Part shown: piece by piece, positions 13,601 through 23,511 of the stretch
How the letters are laid out: every line of letters starts with the position of its first letter
Position numbering within the stretch: the stretch's first letter is position 1
Assembly: GCA_023362775.1 (NCBI GenBank)
Contig: JALMGJ010000005.1
Span: forward strand, 85,198,921-85,262,920
Source: Charina bottae
Lineage: Eukaryota > Chordata > Lepidosauria > Squamata > Charinaidae
Reading direction: 5' to 3'
Length of the DNA stretch: 64,000 nucleotides
The notes under the pieces: model-generated
Database searches by the model: none
What the model was told of the DNA's origin: nothing
What the model saw: the letters and a program-made list of their open reading frames with translations, nothing else
Translations under genes and position numbers: made by a program

Positions 13601-13801
13601 TGCTCTATATCCCGGGCTATATACCTGCAAAAAAGTGTGCTTGTGTTAGTTTTACTATTATACTGCATACTCTCATCCTCACCTTGGAGAGGAGTTAAGT
13701 GTTCATGGATACACTAAAAGGGATGAATTGACTAAATACATATTTAACCCCAAAGGGATCCTGGCATGCTTACTGCACTGGTTACCTGTGCTGGGGAAGA
13801 T

Positions 13802-13856
<55 letters not shown>

Positions 13857-13863
13857 GATAGAT

Positions 13864-13952
<89 letters not shown>

Positions 13953-16515
13953 GAATATCTAGTCCTCCAGGAAAAAGAGCTAGAGAGAAAGAGTGGCAGA
14001 AAGAAACAAGCCCCTCCATTACAAAAGTCACTGCTAGGATTTGGCAACATAGAACAAACCTCCCAAACATTGATTGGCTGCAAATCTTCTTCCTGCTGCT
14101 TGGCTGGCCAATGGGGAAGGGATGGTGATGTCATGAAGCCTTGCCAGGGCTCTTGGATATGTGAACTCACTGGAAAATGAGTACTTCTTGCAGAAAGGGA
14201 GTGGGACTTTTGATCCTGTTGCTGGGACTGTGTGTTGCTGGAACCCCGTGTAAGAGGATCTAATTGGGTTAAACCAGATCCTTGAATCTCTCACTGGAGT
14301 GCCATTTCCAGCTCTAATATGTTTCTTACTGGATCATGCAAGCTTTAATACTGTGTTTCTCAATCTTGGCAACTTTAAGATACTGTATGACTCAACCATT
14401 GGGGAGCTGGGGATGGTGACGGCCGACAGAAAGCTCTGGCGTGGACTGGTCCATGAAGTCACGAAGAGTCGGAAACGACTGAACGAATAAACAACAAAAA
14501 TGTGGACTTCAACTCCCAGAATTCCCCAGACAGCATGCTGGCTGGGGAATTCTGGGAGTTGAAGTCCACATATCTTAAAGTTGCTAAGGTTGAGAAACAC
14601 TGCTTAAATATATTTGCTGTTCAGGATTTACTGCTTTCTTCCTGGTTAGGCTGCAGAAGGAGACAATTGAGTTTTGTTTTGGAACAATAGGTAGTTGTTG
14701 GTCACGATGAGCACCCAGAACAACCTGCTACTCATTATGTTTGCAGATCTGGCTGGTTTCAAATAGGGGTGTGTGCAGGGAGGGGAGGGGAGGGGTTTAA
14801 AAAGTTGAGATGGTAGCATGTTAAAGGCGAGCCTTTGTCCATAAGGTTGCAGTTCCCCTCTTGACTTTTTTGGACCCCTCCTGCTGATGCCTCTGGTTTC
14901 TATGTCGTGCAATTAAAACCTACTAAGGTTGTTTTACAAGAGAAAACAATGAAGTAAAGGAATTCTATATGCAAACAAAAGACCCTTTTGCAGACACAAA
15001 ATCACTTATTCCACATATTGTATAGAAATATATCTAACAAAACCCTTGTGCTTTCCTTCCTTCCTTCCTTCCTTCCTTCCTTCCTTCCTTCCTTCCTTCC
15101 TTCCTTCCTTCCTTCCTTCCTATCCAGGAAAGCAGTCGGGCCCAGACAGTTTGGAGAAGGGAAGCAGGATTGGGGAATAGTGATGGTTCTGTGCAGTGAT
15201 GAGAGATTTTATCTGATTTCATGGTCCCATTTTCAACAGCTAAACAGGTTGTGCATTAGGGACTGACCTTTTAAAGAAGCACTCAGCGTGGTGCCGGAAA
15301 GTCTGAGATTTTTGTATTGCTTTATTTATTGATGTATTTGCTTAAATGCTATAATCTGGTTTTCAGCTGAACGGAGTACAATAAAGTCATAACAACACTA
15401 TGAGCACCAACGCCTAAAAGCACTAATCAAGACATGCAGTAAGTGCAGCCGAAGGAATCCCTCCCTTTTATCTGTGTGGGCTGCAAAAACCTAGGTGGGG
15501 CAGGGAAGAGTTAAAGAGTTTTCTGCATCTCTTTTGCTGATAGGCAGTGATTGTTTGGAGGTTTGCAGCCCAAATCTGGTAGCCCCAAGTGAATCATGGG
15601 AGGGGAGCCCAAGCAGAGCTGAGAAGAAACAGAGGCATGTCTAGAGCAGTGTTTCTCAACCTCAGCAACTTTAAGTTGTGTGGACTTCAATTCCCAGAAT
15701 TGGGGAACTTGCGCCTCCTGATCTTGTTCAACTTAGTCCATCCTTTCTAACGATTGGCCAATAAGATCCAATAACATTTGAAAGAGAGGGTAAAATAGAC
15801 TAGTATTCAAACATAAACCCCCTTAAGGACAATGGGGCTTAATTCCAGGTAAAAAGGTTGGGATGGTGTGATGATCCCAACAACAATGCCCTAATAAACA
15901 CTTCTCAATGCAGTTCGTTGAAATGCAGATTAAGCTTTATTCAGGATACATGTTAATTGAAGCACTCCTAAAGATCTGAATGCAGATTCCCGCCAAACTA
16001 CATTCTCTTAACTTCCCCCCTTGCACGCCAATTTACCAACCGATGATCTCAAGATGCAAGCGTTCCCATCTCCACACTCCTGCAGGTGCGTGACCTTGAC
16101 GAAGCCAGTTCCAGCCTCTACCAACAGACATAACACTCAACGGCCAGTCCCCCTCTCAATAGTTCTCAAAGCATCTCTAGCTAGGCCTAATCCCAATGGC
16201 AGGATTCATAGACATGAACCCTGACAGATGGCCACCTTGGGTTTCCATCTTCTCGTTCCTTCCTTTCTCTGACAGGAGAATTGCAATACTTTTCAGGATA
16301 AGCAACGAAAACCCATTCACTTACAAATCTCCGATGTAAAGGTTGGGCCACACTTCGTTGACATTGCCCCGGCAGGGAACTGGTGCCCATAGCATCCGCT
16401 GCAGCTCTCCCAGTTCTGGTGTTTGATAGCTCTGCTGGCTGCTCAAGGAGCCCCGTGACGTTCTTTGTATTCTGGGGCGTCGCAAGTCATCTGCGTTTAG
16501 TGAATACCAAGACAT
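6377..16515 (-). CDS. DUSP13B: DUSP13B (TMDP)-type dual-specificity phosphatase, three coding exons
   Basis: Coding exons 16325-16515, 13404-13624 and 6377-6591 join into 208 aa. This is near the 198 aa I recall for human DUSP13B, a testis-enriched atypical DUSP that dephosphorylates phospho-Tyr and phospho-Ser/Thr. Seen: an N-terminal DLRRPRIQ segment and ELQRMLW helix, [11 protein letters not shown] (about residues 53-63), THIVNAAAG (79-87), the general-acid loop EADDDPKF with Asp112, and the active-site loop HCAMGISRS with Cys144 and Arg150. All introns are GT-AG, with the same phases as the paralogue at 54.5-59.4 kb. The start chosen is the Met directly before SWYSLNADD. An in-frame Met 20 codons upstream exists, but ctttcag runs right up to the chosen ATG and may be a splice acceptor. 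No frameshift or stop is seen, so the gene looks functional. Upstream non-coding exons were not identified. Confidence 0.9.
7549..7650. repeat. Compound microsatellite (TAAA)n(GCAA)n
   Basis: About 11 TAAA-type units are followed by about 16 AAGC units with one interruption. It lies in DUSP13B intron 2. Confidence 0.95.
8025..8225 (+). repeat. CR1/L2-like LINE 3' end
   Basis: AAGACCTGCCTCTTCACTCA is followed by TGAGCCACCCAGAGTTGTTG, GAGTTGGGCAGCATGCAAG and TTTAATAAATTATTG, a classic LINE 3' terminus. Confidence 0.65.
9266..9674. mobile_element. 400-bp non-autonomous DNA transposon (MITE)
   Basis: Imperfect terminal inverted repeats start TAGGTAGTCCTTGCTTATCA on the left. The reverse complement of the right end reads TAGGTAGGCCTCACTTAACA. 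The interior repeats motifs such as GTTAAGTGAA. No coding capacity is seen. Confidence 0.7.
10350..10440 (+). repeat. LINE 3' tail relic
   Basis: TATAAACTGCCCAGAGTCCC, GGTGGTGATAGAAATATGAA and ATAAATAAAT form a LINE-type 3' tail. Confidence 0.5.
10917..11350 (+). mobile_element. Sauria-type SINE chimera with 5' extra sequence
   Basis: A full SINE (11016-11350, tRNA-like head GTGGCTCAGTGGGTAAGACG, tail ACCTTTACCTTTA) is preceded by a 5' addition. That addition is a piece of SINE body on the same strand, plus 27 bp (10989-11015) identical to the 5' flank of the SINE at 31186-31533. The whole unit is bounded by the direct repeat TAGTTTGTCACG (10905-10916 and 11352-11363). Confidence 0.85.
11466..11824. 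mobile_element. GC-rich hAT-type MITE, copy 1
   Basis: The ends are CAGGGCTTTCCAAAGT and, inverted, CAGAGCTTTCCAAACT. The 8-bp target duplication CTCTAGCC is perfect (11458-11465 and 11825-11832). The core is a CpG-dense array of GCGCGCGCACGGCGGCGGCG-like units, then three CGACACAC motifs. Long open frames on both strands here are by-products of GC content. Confidence 0.9.
12016..12065 (-). ncRNA. Hammerhead-ribozyme-like motif, inverted copy
   Basis: Minus strand: CTCAG, CTGAAGAA, a hairpin GCTCCTT-GGAT-AAGGAGT, then GAAAC and CTGAG. It carries a G-U closing pair relative to the other arm. Confidence 0.3.
12620..12668 (+). ncRNA. Hammerhead-ribozyme-like motif
   Basis: CTGAAGA (12626-12632) fits the CUGANGA core. 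A perfect 7-bp stem II GCTCCTT/AAGGAGC with loop GGAT follows, then GAAAC. CTCAG and CTGAG could pair as stem I. One extra A sits between the core and stem II, so activity is uncertain. Confidence 0.35.
13158..13290. mobile_element. Palindromic hAT-type MITE
   Basis: A near-perfect palindrome centred on CCAGCATGCTGG, with TTCTCAACCTTGGCAACTTT-type arms. The flanks GTCTAGCC and CTCTATCC match at 6 of 8 positions. It lies in DUSP13B intron 2, just downstream of exon 2. Confidence 0.8.
13404..13624 (-). CDS. DUSP13B: DUSP13B coding exon 2
   Basis: This 221-nt exon has acceptor ttttgcag and donor AAAG|GTAAAT. It encodes residues 64-138, including the phosphatase core strands, the THIVNAAAG motif and the general-acid Asp in EADDD. 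It is exactly as long as exon 2 of the paralogue at 56939-57159. Confidence 0.93.
13800..13950. repeat. (GATA)n microsatellite
   Basis: About 37 tetranucleotide units are interrupted by three TGATAGATGA-type shifts. It is in intron 1 of DUSP13B, about 180 bp upstream of exon 2. Confidence 0.97.
14351..14602. mobile_element. Palindromic hAT-type MITE interrupted by a Bov-B tail
   Basis: Same family as 13158-13290, with flanks CTTTAATA and CTTAAATA (7 of 8). A Bov-B 3' fragment splits the left arm at about 14383-14500. Confidence 0.8.
14383..14500 (+). mobile_element. Bov-B LINE 3' end
   Basis: It contains TGGTCCATGAAGTCACGAAG, AGTCGGAAACGACTGAACGA and AACAACAAAAA. The insertion breaks the MITE palindrome, so it is the younger of the two. 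Confidence 0.75.
15051..15121. repeat. (TTCC)n microsatellite
   Basis: About 18 uninterrupted TTCC units. Confidence 0.97.
15653..15705. mobile_element. Half-copy of the palindromic hAT MITE
   Basis: CAGTGTTTCTCAACCTCAGC and CTTCAATTCCCAGAATTGGG match one arm only; the second arm is missing. Confidence 0.65.
15867..16226 (-). mobile_element. Solo LTR, 360 bp
   Basis: The minus strand begins TGTCAGGGTTCATG and ends ATCATCACA, giving TG...CA termini. A perfect 5-bp target duplication GATGG flanks it (15862-15866 and 16227-16231). An AATAAA signal lies inside. It sits in DUSP13B intron 1, same strand as the gene, about 100 bp from exon 1. Confidence 0.85.
16325..16515 (-). CDS. DUSP13B: DUSP13B coding exon 1
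   Basis: It encodes residues 1-64, from the chosen Met to GDL, and ends at donor TTT|GTAAGT in phase 2. Open frame continues upstream to 16575. Two acceptor-like runs (cctttccag and tctttcag) lie just before the ATG, so a non-coding first exon upstream is possible. A solo LTR ends about 100 bp downstream of this exon, inside intron 1. Confidence 0.85.
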
Positions 16516-16575
16516 TCTGAAAGACGCTGGAAAGGACAGTTCCTCCTTGGCTTTATGGAGACCAATGTGGTGCAA

Positions 16576-18665
16576 TGGGGGTAAACGCTAGACATAAAAG
16601 GTAGGAGACATGATAAGCCATAGTCTTTGGGGACAGATACAGTACATACATCCTGTTTGCCTCATTGCAAGCATGGGCCACTCACTGCTGCTTGAGTGCA
16701 GGAACTAATGACGTTGCTCTCTACTCACTCCAGACCATCACAGATCCACCCCTGGTCCATGTTTTGAAGGTCTGCTTCAAGATCTTAAACCCTTCTGAGT
16801 GGATGGTTTGCAGTGCTGCCTTCTGATCCAGTGACCGTCCTAGATTTGATTTTTACGGTGCCTGCCACATCTCGTCCCCACCCCTCCAGCAGCAGGTCAC
16901 TGCCCAGTACAACCATGTCCTCTGGGCTCCTGGGCTGTTACGTTATGGTGATCAGCTGCCATTTGTAATAATCTGGCCATTGATCCAGCAATGACTCCCA
17001 TTGCCTGGTGTTTTCACATTCCCTCTTGAAGATGAGTGCTGTGTTCAACTCTTTTGCATTCTGATCAGTCTTTCCCACCCCCTGCCCCCAGTACCACGAC
17101 GTTTCCCCTTCCTGGATCTTTAGGTAGCAACATAGGCCCTTTGTTTCTATGAAGCTGGAGCATCAGTTCTTCCTTGCAATGAAGTTTCCATGGACCTACA
17201 GTGTAATTTAGGAAAGGGCCACCTGTTCCCTGTTGCTTTGATTATTGTAACGATGGTGCCATAAGGGGGGGGGGGAGCCTTAATGTCAAAAGAGAGAAAA
17301 GGGGAAGGGGATGTGAGGGCATCCAGGTAATGCAAAACCCTAAAAGGAAAGGCCAGGCACTGGAAGACCCCCCACAGGGGCCAGCCTACAAGGCCTGCCT
17401 GTCTTTTCTGCATGGATGGGAAGGGCAAGATGCAGGGAATCACCATCAGTCCCTTGGTGGCTGTAGTCCAGGAGTTGCCCTGAGATGAACCAACAGAACT
17501 TGATCTAGATAAGATGAGTGCCTATTTGGGCAGGCCGTCTTCTCCGGGAAGCATGCAAGTGGGAGCAGGAGCTACGAGTGCCTTCTACCAAGTTCTACCT
17601 TCTTGATCCAATTCTAGGCAACCTTCAGTGGTTGCCAATTTGTTCAGAACAGATACATTTTACTTTCAACAAAAGGTATCCGACTTGGAAAATAGAAGGC
17701 AGTTCTACCCCACCACTGTTCCTCCACTGCTTTTCCGCAAAGCAATGGATCCATGATAATCTTCACTGCTGCTGAGTTCAAATTACTGAGAATAGGAGAG
17801 AACACTAATTTCAGTTGACAGTCAGAACATGCAAAAAAGAGCATTCAACCAACATCTCCCCATCCACCTTTTAGCACATATTTGACTAGGAAATAATTTG
17901 CCTAGTGATTTCCGAAACAAAACAAAAGAAAGCCAAGCAGTTTCCATGAAGGGGAGATGCAAAACTGTCCAGGCAACGTTTCCCATTGTATTAATGACAT
18001 TTGTTTTAAAGGAAAGCCTCTTGGCAGCTGAATCTCCACAGGGAAAGAGGAGACAGAACCCAGGTTTTGTGAGGTGAGATGAGATGAGGCAAGTTGGGGT
18101 TCTACTTATTCACAGCATTATATTTTTCTCTAGAACACCTACAATACAAAGAATAGAAGGTGGTCACTGAAGGGGGGAATTAACAGGAGCGTGTTAAAAA
18201 GCAAACACCTTTTCAAAATAGAAAAGGTGAAAAGTTTTGAGAAGGTGCTTTCTTGGGACAGAGAGACACAGAGGTATTTAAGCACCCAACTTCTAGTAAA
18301 ATAATTTTTTTCAGAAGTAGGCTCCCAAAACCTTCTTTCCACTTAGGAAAGCAGCTCATGGATGACAGCTAGCATTCCACTTCCACTTTCATTATGAGGT
18401 GAGTTGATGCAGCCAGGATTAATCGCATTTTCTTTCATGTCACAGTCATGGGTGTAGTGTCTATCCTGTGAAATATCCCTGATCCAGGGTTATCTATTCG
18501 TTTTATAAGAGCTTCACTGTCCTGACTTCCGAAGATTCCTGAGAACCTGGTGAGAGGGCTAAATATTGTCCATGAAGCCCTGCCCAGCTTGCTCTTCATA
18601 AAGGACTGTCCTCATTGTTAGACTCGCTGAGGCAGCCACTTCATCAGCAGATGACAGCAAGGTGT
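16576..18665. other. Upstream region of DUSP13B, nothing recognised
   Basis: No gene or repeat was recognised apart from a G-run at 17268-17276. A promoter or non-coding first exon of DUSP13B may lie here, but no clear signal was found. Confidence 0.3.
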
Positions 18666-21319
18666 TGTAAGGTGCTGCCGCGATCGCTGATTATGCGTTC
18701 CGGCGTTCCGTGGGCTCTATAGATGTGTTGTATGAACAGTCTAGCTAGTTTTTGAGCATTCGGTATTCCTTTGCATGCGATGAAGTGTGCCTGCTTGGAG
18801 AATAGATCAGTGACTACCCAAATTGCCGTGTTCTTTTTGCTCGCCGGCAAATCTACTATGAAGTCCATGGCAATTTGCTTCCATGGCTGTGAGGGGTTTG
18901 CTACTTCCTGCAGCTTCCCTGTGGGTTTCCCAATTTTCCTTTTGGCCATTGCGCACACTGGGCATGAGCGCACATAGTCTTTAACATCAGTGCGCAAGGA
19001 TGGCCACCAAAATTTGCATCGGATTGAGTGTAGTGTTTTTACGAAGCCAAAATGCCCTGCCGTTTTGTGATCATGATGCATGGTTAAAACCTTTTGCCTT
19101 AAGGGCTCAGGGACATAGGCTTTGTTGTCCTTCCACCCCACTCCATCCTTCTCCACTAGGTTCTGTTTGTTCTCCCCCCACCAGGTGTCTATTACTGTTG
19201 CCGCCCGCAGCTCGGCTGTCCACGGGTCGCTTTCAGCCGCGCACTTCGCGGTGCTGCGGGTGATTGCCATGTTGCCTTCCCCCCTCCCTTCTGTTATTGC
19301 TGAGCTCTGTGCCTCCCCAGGCTGGGAGGGGATGAGGGATTCAATGACCTCTTCCATTTTGCTCTCATGTTGCGGCAAGCGTGATAACGCGTCTGCCAAA
19401 TAGTTTTTTCCCCCAGGAAAATACTTCAACGTGAAGTTGAATCTACTAAAGAATTCTGCCCACCTGAGGTGCTTAGGGTTCAACTTCCTGGGTGATTTGA
19501 GAGCTTCCAAATTTTTATGGTCCGTCCACACTTGGAACGGCTCTGCTGTGCCTTCTAAGAGATGTCGCCACGTGCTTAGGGCATGTTTGACAGCGAAAGC
19601 TTCTTTTTCCCAAATATGCCATCTTTTCTCCGTCAGGTTAAACTTTCGGGAAATGTACGCGCATGGCCTTAATTTCCCCGTGTCATCCTCCTGCAAGAGT
19701 ATGGCCCCCACTGCGCTAATAGATGCATCTGTGTGTACCACAAATGGTTTGTCAGCTTCTGGGTGCTTGAGTATGGGTTCTCTTGTGAACATTTCTTTTA
19801 GGCTATCAAAAGCTGCCTGGCATTCCTGCGTCCATACGAGTTTCGTGCTCGGTGATGGGGCTTTCGCGTTTGCTCCCTTGCCTTTTGTCTTTAATAGGTC
19901 AGTCAGGGGCAGTGCGATTTGCGCGAAATTCTGAATAAATTGCCTATAGAACCCCGCAAAACCGAGGAACGCTTGCAGCTGTCTGCGAGTACGGGGGGGC
20001 TGCCAGCCCAGGACCGCTTTGACTTTCTCAGGATCCATCTCGATGCCCTCATGCGAAATGCGATACCCCAAGAAGTCTAGTTGTTCCCTGTGAAATTCAC
20101 ATTTCTCAAGTTTTACATAAAGCTTAGCCTTGAGTAATTTCTCAAGCACCCTCTTAACTAGCTCCATGTGTTCCTCCAGATTTTCAGAAAAAATCAGTAT
20201 GTCATCCAAATATACAATTACCCCTTTGTACAGAAATTCATACAATACTTCGTTTATGAACCTCATGAAGATTCCCGGTCCCCCCGCAATCCCAAACGGG
20301 AGCACCCTGTATTGGAAAGACCCCAATGGGCAATTGAATGCAGTTTTCCATTCGTCACCCTCCCTTATGTGAACACGATAGTAAGCTTCCCTAACATCTA
20401 GTTTTGTGAAAATTTTCCCCTTAGATAGCTGAGCTAACATGTCTTTCAGTAACGGGAGAGGGTACTGTCTCGTAACCGAAATTGCATTAAGACCCCTGTA
20501 GTCAGTGCAAAGCCGGAGGGACCCGTCTTTTTTCTTCCTGAACAATACCGGGGCTGCAAGGGGGGAGTTGGCTGGTTCAATGAACCCCCGTGCCAAATTT
20601 TTATCTATGAATTTGCGCAATTCTTGCAGTTCTTTTTGCGTCATGGCATACATCTTGGGCTTGGGAAACGGTGCCCCTGGGATGAGGTCAATGGTTGCGT
20701 CTGACTGCCTATGGGGGGGTTCTTGCTCACATTCCTTCTTGTCGAATATCTCTGCTACCGGGAGGTATTTCTCCGGAATTGTGCTTGTGAGTGTGCCACC
20801 CCCTTGGTCCTGCTCCCCTTCCTCAATTTCCATCCCCGTTGCCCCCAGCTCCATGTCGCTAGGTGTGCTCTCATTGTCCATCTCGTGATAAGTCCCATCC
20901 GTAAAGTCCAAATCTCCTGAGACCCAATCCACCTTGGGGTTTCTTGCCCTCAACCATTTCAGTCCTAACACAATGGGTCGTGTTGCAATGGGAGCCACTA
21001 GGAACCGCAAAGTCTCTACATGCGTCCCCAAAGTCATTTGCAGTCCTTCGGTGTAGAACTCCACTGGCCCCCCCTTCAGTTCCGACCCATCCAATTGGCA
21101 AAATGTGATGGGCGTTTTAAGCTTAAACAGGTCCAGTCCCATCTTTTCAGCTACGTTCGGGTGCATTAAGTTTCTAGAGCAACCTGAGTCTAGCATTGCA
21201 ACCCCCGCATACTTTTTCCTCCCACCCAAAGTCCTCAACTGTACCTTTAGGTGCATTGTTGGGGTGTTGCGGCTACTTCCTTTGCGCCCCTTTGTGGAGG
21301 TCTGTCCTGTGGCGCTCAT
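18644..21319 (-). pseudogene. Chromovirus Pol, truncated in integrase
   Basis: An open frame of 891 codons that runs from gag into host sequence. Domains: protease with DSG at residue 44; RT with CTDYRGLNAI, LPFGIAGGPGIF and YLDD; RNase H with HTDAS and a closing YLADALSRLP; integrase with an HHCC finger (GHFGFVKTLHSI to CPVCAMAK), first catalytic Asp in VTDLFS and second in ISDRGS. It breaks at about 18674, right after the second catalytic Asp, so the third acidic residue, GPY/F module, chromodomain and normal stop are missing. The last ten residues are host-derived. Confidence 0.88.
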
Positions 21320-21321
21320 CA
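21317..21321 (-). promoter_or_regulatory. Overlapping stop-start TGATG between gag and pol
   Basis: The A of the gag TGA is the A of the pol ATG. Such overlaps support termination-reinitiation in some retroelements, an alternative or addition to frameshifting here. Confidence 0.7.
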
Positions 21322-22707
21322 GAACAGACCTGGCTCGTTTCCCGCCGTCTGGATTTCAAAGTCAGAGTCATCACTGTCTTCTTCTAGGTCCGGATTCTGC
21401 CATGGGTTCACGGTTGCCGCAGCCGCTCCTTTTCCCTTGGTGAGTGTTGTTTTGAGGGTACTTCTGTCAGCTGCCTTTTTCGCCGGAGGTTTTTCCTTAA
21501 CGCTTGTTTTCCCCTGAGGGCAAGCACTTCTTCGGTGTCCCTCCTTCCCGCAGCGGAAGCACAGTCCCTCTCTTGTCCGGCGATCCTTCTCCTCTTCCCA
21601 ATTCCGCTGTTTCATGTTCGAGCGGGGCTGGTTAATGAAAGTCCCCTCGTTCCTCTGCCTGGATTGTACGTTTCTGATACTTTGTAACTGTAGTCTGTTA
21701 CTCTCAATTTTCCCAGCTAATTGGATCCACCCCTCTAAAGTTTCAGGGTCATCTCTGTCTAAAGCCTTTTCCAGTAAGTCCTGTTTTAGGCCATATTGAA
21801 AGTGTTCTATCTTTATCGATTCCGGCCAGTCCGGCAGATAGGATAATAATCTTTTAAAGTCCATAGCATATTCAGCTACTGTCCTAGGTCCCTGCCTTAA
21901 GTTCCGGAGTCGGGCCCTGGCTGAGACTTTGGTCAGCGTATCTTCAAACCGTTTTCGGAGGGCATACATGAACTCTTGGAAGTCCCTTAATTCCCTAGCC
22001 CTCCTGTCATGAAGTGTTACCAGCCAGTCCCCTGCCTCACCTTCCAGAAAACTGGAAACGTATCTAATTTTGCTCTCTTCCGTTCGGAAGGTGTATTCGA
22101 ATTCGCTCATGAACCCTTGTACGTGAGTCAAGAAGCATGCTAAATTCTTGGGGTTGCCGTTGAATTTCGTTTTTAGTTCACCCATTCCAAATGGTGTATG
22201 TGCCCCCCCTGGGGTCATGAATTGGTTGTATGACGGGGTCCTGGGTGCTCTGTTGTAGGGGTAAAATTCCTCCTCTTCACTTTCGATGTCTCCCTCTCCT
22301 TCGGGTGGCCCCAGGTTCAGTTCCCGCCCTTTGGGTTTATCTACATTGTCCATTAATTTCTCAAAGGCAGCGCCCAATGAGTCCATTTTATTCATCAATA
22401 TTCCTATATTTAACTGCACATTGGACATCTGTTCCTCCAACCTTACGATGCGCTGGGTTGGGGTGACCTTCTTCTGGTTTCCTTTTGCCCCTTCCTGCGC
22501 TAGCCCTTCACCTACAGCTATGGACCATCCCGCTAGCCTTGGTTCGGTGCTGCTTAGAGGAATGGGGGTTTTGGTTACCTCTATGTGGTTTTGCTTCTTC
22601 TGTGCTTTCTTGCCCTCTCGCTCACTGGCAACTCCCTCCATCGTCTGGGCGCTAGTTGATCTGGGTCCGGCTTCTTTGCTCACTTCTGCCGCCTCCACCG
22701 ACTCCAT
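21319..22707 (-). CDS. Chromovirus Gag
   Basis: An intact 462-aa frame. Gag forms the retrotransposon particle and binds its RNA. The central part (about residues 170-340) is a gypsy-type capsid region with FNGNPKNLACFLTHV and a DWLVTL motif. A zinc knuckle CFRCGKEGHRRSAC (CX2CX4HX4C) lies near residue 385. The last codons hold the slippery heptamer GGGAAAC, and the stop codon overlaps the pol ATG. Position and composition fit PEG10/RTL ancestors of the sushi group. No stop or frameshift is seen. Confidence 0.88.
   Translation of the reverse strand: MESVEAAEVSKEAGPRSTSAQTMEGVASEREGKKAQKKQNHIEVTKTPIPLSSTEPRLAGWSIAVGEGLAQEGAKGNQKKVTPTQRIVRLEEQMSNVQLNIGILMNKMDSLGAAFEKLMDNVDKPKGRELNLGPPEGEGDIESEEEEFYPYNRAPRTPSYNQFMTPGGAHTPFGMGELKTKFNGNPKNLACFLTHVQGFMSEFEYTFRTEESKIRYVSSFLEGEAGDWLVTLHDRRARELRDFQEFMYALRKRFEDTLTKVSARARLRNLRQGPRTVAEYAMDFKRLLSYLPDWPESIKIEHFQYGLKQDLLEKALDRDDPETLEGWIQLAGKIESNRLQLQSIRNVQSRQRNEGTFINQPRSNMKQRNWEEEKDRRTREGLCFRCGKEGHRRSACPQGKTSVKEKPPAKKAADRSTLKTTLTKGKGAAAATVNPWQNPDLEEDSDDSDFEIQTAGNEPGLF
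21337..21343 (-). promoter_or_regulatory. Slippery heptamer for -1 frameshift, GGGAAAC
   Basis: In gag frame it reads G GGA AAC, the X XXY YYZ phase needed for a -1 slip. The -1 frame is open from here into pol. The heptamer ends 15 nt before the gag stop. PEG10, a sushi-derived host gene, uses the same heptamer. Confidence 0.75.
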
Positions 22708-23498
22708 TTTGTGGTCTCTGCTGGTCGCTGGCTGCTTGGGAGCGCTGGTCGCTGCCGTCGCTTGGCCTCCACGTGGTCTCTGCCGCTGCCTCTCAGCTGC
22801 TTGGCTTCCTAACAGCTGCTGGGGCCGCCGATTTCCGCCGCTGCGCTGCCGCCTCCTCTCAGCTGCTTGGGCGCCGATTACTCGCTGCTGGGACCGCCGG
22901 GGACCGCCGCTTCGCTGCTGCCGCCACTCAGCTGTTTGGGCGCCGATTTAGCTGCTGCTCTGCCGCCTCCATTCGCTGCTTGGGCTGCCGGTGTCTGCCG
23001 CTGCGCTCCTGCCGCCGCTCAGCTGGTCCGGATCACCGCCTCTCAGCTGATTAGCGCGAGCTGCTTGGGCCGCTGGTGTCCGCCGCTGCGCTCCTGCCGC
23101 CGCTCAGCTGGTCCGGATCACCGCCTCTCAGCTGATTAGCGCGAGCTGCTTGGGCCGCCGGTGTCCCACTGCGCTCCTGCCGCCCCTCAGCTGTTCCGGA
23201 TCACCGCCTCTCAGCTGATTAGCACGCCGGTTTCCGCTGCTGCTGGAAAAGCCGGTTCCTCGCTCGCCTGGTCCCAGCTGCTGGGGAAAGCCGTTTCCTG
23301 CTTCTTCGCTGCTGCCAGGGATCCCCGCCTCTCAGCTGTTTGCGCTGCCGGGGAAGCCGGTTCCTCGCTCGTCTCGCCTGGTCTCCTTCCGAAAAAATTT
23401 TCCCCAGGTCTCTGCCCAGTGGGTGTAGAAGCCGGTCTCGACCGTGAGCTGTTGGTTTCGCTCCCGGGAAAACCGGTTGGTTTTTTTTTTTTTTTTTG
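22708..23498 (-). other. Chromovirus leader, GC-rich with 85-bp tandem repeats
   Basis: This is the 5' untranslated region between primer site and gag. It is built from CAGCTG, GCCGCC and GCTTGGGC motifs and includes about three tandem units with an exact 85-bp period, starting at 22990, 23075 and 23160. Open frames on the plus strand here are compositional. Confidence 0.75.
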
Positions 23499-23510
23499 AT
23501 TCCAGTCTTT
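23499..23510 (-). promoter_or_regulatory. Self-priming primer-binding site, middle LTR
   Basis: Minus-strand AAAGACTGGAAT lies one base after the LTR end and is perfectly complementary to ATTCCAGTCTTT within the LTR (23624-23635), the presumed transcript 5' end. Confidence 0.7.
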
Positions 23511-23511
23511 A

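Noticed and set aside
13703..14170. Frames encoding LSIY repeats
   Set aside because: Translation of the (GATA)n microsatellite.
19000..23500. Plus-strand frames of up to 221 codons
   Set aside because: Shadows of the minus-strand chromovirus gag-pol and its GC-rich leader.
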